Source: Phycomyces nitens
Lineage: Eukaryota; Mucoromycota; Mucoromycetes; Mucorales; Phycomycetaceae
Assembly: GCA_022702545.1 (NCBI GenBank)
Contig: JAHRBC010000007.1
Span: 2,728,001 to 2,792,000, forward strand
Length of the DNA stretch: 64,000 nt
Direction: 5' to 3'
Each line of letters opens with the position of its first letter. Position 1 is the first letter of the stretch. Position numbers and translations under genes: made by a program. Below are positions 59,201 to 64,000 of the stretch, piece by piece. The notes under the pieces were generated by a model, which worked only from the letters and a program-made list of their open reading frames with translations, did not search any database and had not been told where the DNA came from.

Positions 59201-60732
59201 GTGTGGAAGAGTGCTAGTACACCCTCAGAAAGGCATCAGCTGGAGATCGAAAATGGTGTTCGATGGTTGCAGCTGCATTGCCTTGGATACTTTGATCTAG
59301 TACATGGAACGATCATTGATCCCATGCACAATCTCTTTCTGGGCACGGCAAAGAGAATGATGGAAAAGTGGATTGCTGGTGGTGATATCAATAGTGGACA
59401 ACTGAACAACATGCAGCAAATCGCCAAGAAAATGACTCTCCCAGCCTTGTACAGTTCATTGACAGCGAAAATTTGGAAAAGGGTTTTCATTTATGAAAGC
59501 TGACAAATGGAAGTCCTGGGTGCTGGCGTACTCTCCCGTCTTGCTGAAAGATGTTCTCAACAATGACAAGTTCAGAAACTGGATGGACTTTGTCGATGCC
59601 TGCCGTCTCCTTGTAAAGCCATCCCTATCATTTGAAGAACTTGACAATGCCTATGACTACCTAGAGAAATTCTGTCAAAAGTGCAAGCGTCTTTACCCTC
59701 CTAGTGTCCTCACCTGCAATATGCATCTGCACCTCCATCTTCGCAAGACCATTTGTGATTTTGGACCAGTGTATGGCTATTGGCTCTTTGGGTTTGAGTG
59801 ATACAATGGTTTGCTAAAGAACGTGAGCACTAACAGAAAGGATAGTTTTGAGGCAATGTATATGAGGAATTTTGTTGAAGAATTGTACAAGGCCGATTAT
59901 GTGCAAGCAGTCCTTGGATACTCCAGTAAAATCTCATTCTCTTCTGTCTTTGCCAAGCTCATCTCCTCACCCACCCTTTCACCTGCCACTGTACCAGACA
60001 CCCAATGCCGATTCAACTTGCAGCACTTCTTGGACTCTTCCTTGAATCCAGAGATCTCTGTTAATGGCAATGAACCTCTTCCTTTCTTGGCCTTTCCTCT
60101 GCAACTTGGAAAGACAACGTCAATGGGGGATGTAGACTATCCTCATTTGTTAAGTTACTACAGAGAGCAATATGGCATTGCTGAACTCACCAGCTATCAG
60201 GAAGCTTCTTCTCGGTTCTCATTTGTAGACGATCAAATAACGAAGTTGAAGTCGATTGATCTACTTGGCCAAGTCTACCATGGAGCAAATGGATTAGGCA
60301 ACCATGGATCCTATATACAGGCGTTATATGTTGGTAGTAATGATCAGACAGTAAACGCATATACCGGCCAGATCCAATATCTCTTTATTCATAAGTTCAT
60401 GCCACCATCAACTAGTACCAATCACTGGACTTGCATGGTTCATGAAAATCAACATGTATTCACATTTGTTAGATGGTTTGCAACAACCTCCACTGGAAAA
60501 ACTCCCAAATTTAGCATTGTATCAATGTGGCAAAAGGGTAGTGGAAATATAGAGCTTTTTTTCATCTCAGATATTTTTTTTACTTCAAATAAAAAGTGTA
60601 ATTCTAATCCATACTATTGGTTCGGGCAAAAGATTAAAGATCAATAGCTTTTTTTTCATCTATAAAATGACAGCAAATTAGAATATGTAGCACTTGTTTC
60701 CTTTTTTATCTCACAATCGAATCATATAAACA

Positions 60733-63700
60733 ATGTCTTCTATTTCCGCTCTTAACAACACTGCCTGTTACTGCAACAAATGCAACAACAACCAGCAAGG
60801 ATTCTCTATTGTATCCAAGCGCACTTCCCAGCGTCATGCCAAGAGAGCAAGATTTGAAGAAGTCTTGGATTTTGAAAACAGTATGTTATTTTCAATATTA
60901 ATTTTATCTTTGCTGCGCAATAATAACCATTAGCCTTTAATTGAACTCAGGCACACAAAGTGCCATGATGGACGTTGATGTTGAGGGTAAAAAATATTTA
61001 TTTGAACACCAGTATAGGGCAATAAACTAATGTATTCTATATTTGTAGCAATCCCAACCTCTCAATCCGAATCTATGGAAACGGATGGTCAGGTCAGCCT
61101 ACCATTTTTGGATTCCGTCCTGATGTCTGACGATGATTCAGTTGACAATGAGGTCAATGGCAATGACACTGAAATCACCGATGACTCTGACAATGACAGT
61201 GATGATGAACCCGATGTTGAAGAGATCGAGGTTGAGGAGTTTGATAGTGAAGGTCAGTATTGAATAGCTACAATACAAAAGCAAGCAAAGATTGAGTATT
61301 AATAATTTTCCTTTTTAAATAATAGACCCTTTTGCTACTCCTGGTATGCCCGAAAACCCAGTGCACAGGGCAATTGCCATTTTCGTTGTTCTGTTTGCAT
61401 CCTGTTATGTGGTCAATAAGGGTGCTGTTGTCTTGATTGAGTTCATCAACAAACTCTTGACGATTTACGGACAGGACTTCCAATTGCCTTCAAGCCTTTC
61501 TGGTCTCCAAAGCATGACGGGTTTCACTGCCTTGACCAAGGGTGTAAAGAGATTCGTTGTGTGCCAGGATTGCCACACGGTTTATGAGGAAGCTGGGTCT
61601 GCTCCCCTTCAGTGCAGTTCCGCCAAGCTCGGTTCCGTTTCTCCATGTGGTTGCCAATTGATGAAACAATCATCATCTGGTGCTTTAGTCCCCAAACGTC
61701 AATACAGCTACCAGTCCGTCAAGCAGGCGTTGAGAGTCCTTTTCCTCTGCCCGGATTTCGAAAGCAAGATCAGACAATAGAACCAGGAGTTGAAGATTGT
61801 TGATACCATGTGCGACATTTACGATGGTGCAATGTGGAAGGGGTTGAAGGACAAGAACGGCGTTCCCTTTGTTGAAGACTCTCAATCACTCATGTTGACT
61901 CTCAACATTGATTGGTTTCAGCCATTTGATGGTATCAGTCATTCCTCTGGAGCCATTTACCTGGCGATCAACAATTTGCCTTGAGAGGATAGGTTCAAGG
62001 CAGAAAACGTGATTCTTGTTAGTCTGATGCCTGGGCCAAAGGAACCAAGATCAGAGGAGATTAACAACTACCTCAAGCCCTTGGTCGACGAGTTGGAGCA
62101 GCTGTATGTTGGAATGTCTATTCCAAGTTATGAACACCCCACTGGAGTAACTGTCCGTGCTGCACTCTTAATGGTTGCATGTGATATCCCTGCCGCCAGA
62201 AAAACCAGTGGATTCACGTCCCACAACAGTACTCATGCATGCTACAAATGCAGCTGTAGTTTCTCTCGCTTGGAAGGCACAAGCCATGTAGACTTTCGTG
62301 GGTTCGAGTTTGCCAAGTGGAGGCTTGCAAATGGTGCTGAAAACCGGGTGCATGCTGAGGAGTGGAAGAGTGCAAGTACGCCCTCAGAAAGGCATCAGCT
62401 GGAGGTCGAAAATGGTGTTCGATGGTCGCAGTTGCATCGCCTTGGATACTTTGATCTAGTACGTAGAACGATCATTGATCCCATGCACAACATATTCCTG
62501 GGAACGGCAAAGAGGATGGTCGAGACGTGGACTGCCAGTGGTCTGATCACAGACAACAATCTTCGTGAGATGTAGATGGTGGCAGAGACCATGGTGTTGC
62601 CTGCAGATTACGCAGTGTTGAAGACGAAGATTGGGAAGGGATTTCCCCATATGAAGGCCGACGAGTGGAAATCCTGGGTGCTCGTTTACTCCCCTGCTCT
62701 GTTGAAGACTGTTCTCCCTGCTGCCAAGTTCCAGAATTGGATCAGCTTTGTCAACGCCTGCCGCCTCCTTACCAAGCCAACCATCACTTTTGATGAACTT
62801 GATGAAGCCCATAGTCACCTGGAAAAATTTTGTCAAGCCTGCGAACAACAATACCCACACACTGTCCTCACCTGCAATATGCACCTACACCTCCATCTTC
62901 GCGAGACCATTCGTGATTTTGGACCAGTGTATGGCTATTGGCTCTTTGGGTTTGAGAGATACAATGGGTTGTTGAAGAACATCGAGACAAACAGAAGAGA
63001 CGGGTTCAAGTCATCGTTTATGAAAACATTTGTCCAGAATTTGTACAAGAAGAACTATACAAATGCCATCCTCAAGTCTTCAATATCAGCTCCTTTCCTC
63101 CCACTCATTGCCAAGCTCTCTTCGTCCTTTGCCACCTTGTCTCCACCTACACCTGCACCTGCACCAACACGACGCCCATTCTGAATTCAAAATTTTGTGG
63201 ATGCATCCCAAGATTCCGAATTCCCGATCAAGGGTAACGAGCCTCTTCCACCCTCTGCGTTTCCTCTGTTGCAAAAGTCTGCCACAAAAATGAGTGATGT
63301 TGACTATCCTCAATTGTTGGCCTACTATGTGGATACGTATGACATTGACACCCTCCAGCATTATCAACATGCCACTTCTTCTTCGTTGTTTGTTGACAAT
63401 CAGATCATAAAGCTAAAATCGATAAATCTCCTTGGCCAAGTATATCGTGGGCACAATGGCTCTGGAAATGGTGGATCTCGTGTCCAAGCTTTGTTTGGCA
63501 ACAGCACTGGTGAGAACCAGACCGCATATACTGGCGAAATACAGTATATTTTTGTCCACCAGTTCACGCCACCTCTCTCTGTCTCTGTTCATCTAAATCG
63601 CCGTGCTCATCAAAGCCAGCATGTTTTCGCCTTTGTCAGATGGTATGATGTGTCCTATGATCGTTTGCGTGAGGATGAAGGTGTTGACATCTGTTTGCCC

Positions 63701-63838
63701 GGCTTTTCTCCTGCTACCCATGAGTGCATCTTGCCAGTCCATCGCCTTCTCTTGGAAGTTGCAACTGCCACGCACACAAGCCGAAATGGTATAAAGAGGA
63801 TGCTGGTCATCCCTTTGCCAAAGAAACTTTACATATAA
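60733..63838 (+). pseudogene. Tnp2-family transposase of T7, four in-frame stops, mosaic
   Basis: Exons 60733-60880, 60951-60986, 61049-61252 and 61326-63838, the same lengths as T3 for the first three. Stops replace Trp at 61778-61780, Arg at about 61981, Gln at 62573-62575 and Arg at 63181-63183; relative to T3 all four are C:G to T:A transitions. There is no frameshift, and the C-terminal ending IPLPKKLYI is complete, which shows what T3 lost. Up to about 63250 the sequence matches T3; after GNEPLPPSAFPL it follows T1 instead (LLQKSATKMSD, DTYDIDTLQHYQHATSSS). Confidence 0.88.
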
Positions 63839-63964
63839 TAAATAAATAAATATCTTTTCTCTTTCATAAAAAAAACAAACAGAAATAGCATTGCCTTTAT
63901 AAATGTTGTCAAAATGTAACGCGTGTCAAAAAAAATAGATGGATAGATAAAAAAAAATATTTTA

Positions 63965-64000
63965 TTAAAGCCCATGTCTAAGAGCCCACTGAGGAAGACT
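63965..64000 (-). CDS. Companion gene of T7, end of last exon only
   Basis: The minus strand encodes the family ending QWALRHGL with stop at 63965-63967, 126 bases from the transposase stop, as in T1 and T3. The remainder lies beyond the window. Confidence 0.75.
   Translation of the reverse strand, partial: SLPQWALRHGL

Larger units (their letters stand above)
46774..60490 (+). mobile_element. T5: older CACTG element interrupted by T6 and T7
   Basis: A T-family transposase gene extends from about 46838 to 60490 with T6 (47874-58725) inside its main exon; T7 begins at 60491 within its C-terminal region. Neither terminus of T5 is identifiable. On the left its exon 1 is truncated close to the T4 right end, and on the right the element continues beyond T7, outside the window. 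Removing T6 and one TTC joins the coding sequence exactly in frame. Confidence 0.7.
46838..60490 (+). pseudogene. Tnp2-family transposase of T5, split by T6 and T7
   Basis: Exon 1 survives only as QCHAKRARIEEARQTESS (about 46838-46892). Exon 2 is 46952-46987 (36 nt), exon 3 47051-47239 is acidic (VKEIDVEEFNG), and the main exon is 47312-47873 joined to 58729-60490. The join restores RPRS/LLLTLNIDWFQPFDG. Downstream are LVGLMPGPKEPK, CDIPAARKISGFTSH...CYKC, DPMHNLFLGTAKRM and YGYWLFGFE followed by TGA (59799-59801) in place of Arg. An extra T near 59474 shifts the frame between LTAKI and GKGF. The C-terminal domain (LKSIDLLGQVYHGANG, HVFTFVRWFATT) is cut at 60490 by T7. Confidence 0.85.
60491..64000. 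mobile_element. T7: left 3.5 kb of a CACTG transposon nested in T5
   Basis: It starts CACTGGAAAAACTCCC at 60491, the same as T3, and follows T3 almost base for base to past 61700. The left flank is CTC (60488-60490); the right end is outside the window, so the duplication cannot be checked. The transposase (60733-63838) and the last exon of the convergent companion (63965 onward) are included. Confidence 0.88.

Noticed and set aside
1..64000. tRNA, rRNA, CRISPR or host genes
   Set aside because: No cloverleaf-like tRNA sequence, rRNA signature, regularly spaced repeat-spacer array or non-transposon protein family was recognised on either strand by eye; a covariance-model scan would be decisive for RNAs.

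Overview
The window looks like a transposon graveyard from an early-diverging fungus, most likely Mucoromycota and plausibly Mucorales. The reasons are AT-rich intergenic DNA, many short GT-AG introns, and fungal Tnp2-type (Transposase_21) CACTA-like transposases beside Tc1, Merlin and PIF/Harbinger elements. The species is not identifiable from this sequence alone. I see no host gene, rRNA, tRNA or CRISPR array. Nearly all recognisable DNA belongs to DNA transposons inserted into one another.

The dominant family is a CACTG-ended element, called T0 to T7 here. Termini are CACTG(C/G)AAAA, target-site duplications are 3 bp, and complete copies are about 6.1-6.5 kb net (T6 about 7.3 kb). Each complete copy carries two convergent genes. 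One is a transposase with a short N-terminal Cys/His exon, an acidic segment and a Tnp2 catalytic core. The other is a four-exon companion gene of unknown family with an N-terminal coiled coil and a conserved RP-S/R-WRSDE motif. Upstream of the companion, divergent from it, T1, T3 and T6 carry a chain of short splice-site-bounded segments that may be a third transcript.

Layout: 1-2429 is the end of a different CACTA family (K1, 'CGGTAG' subterminal repeats). It interrupts T0 (2430-11448), which is also interrupted by T1 (4347-10712). From 11449 to 13526 is old AT-rich DNA with a decayed K-type copy. A Tc1 element (13527-26778) is split near its left end by T2 (13536-25436), and T2 holds K2 (13746-17397) and a small CACTA-like element K4 (18407-20151). 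A Ty3-type gag fragment lies near 27.4-27.9 kb. A Merlin transposase gene (28.25-35.63 kb) is split by T3 (28704-35052). A minisatellite and AT-rich DNA lead to an intact open reading frame of about 970 codons for a C2H2/Tnp2-like transposase (37.57-40.49 kb). T4 is at 40668-46770. A transposase gene T5 (46774-60490) is split in frame by T6 (47874-58725), which contains a two-gene PIF/Harbinger element (53577-57078). T7 begins at 60491 and runs off the window.

Most transposases are broken by in-frame stops, many explicable as C:G to T:A changes. T6 retains the best-preserved gene pair and the companion of T1 is intact. Joining the flanks at several insertions restores a single copy of the duplicated 3 bp and, in T5, the exact reading frame, which gives a relative order of insertions.
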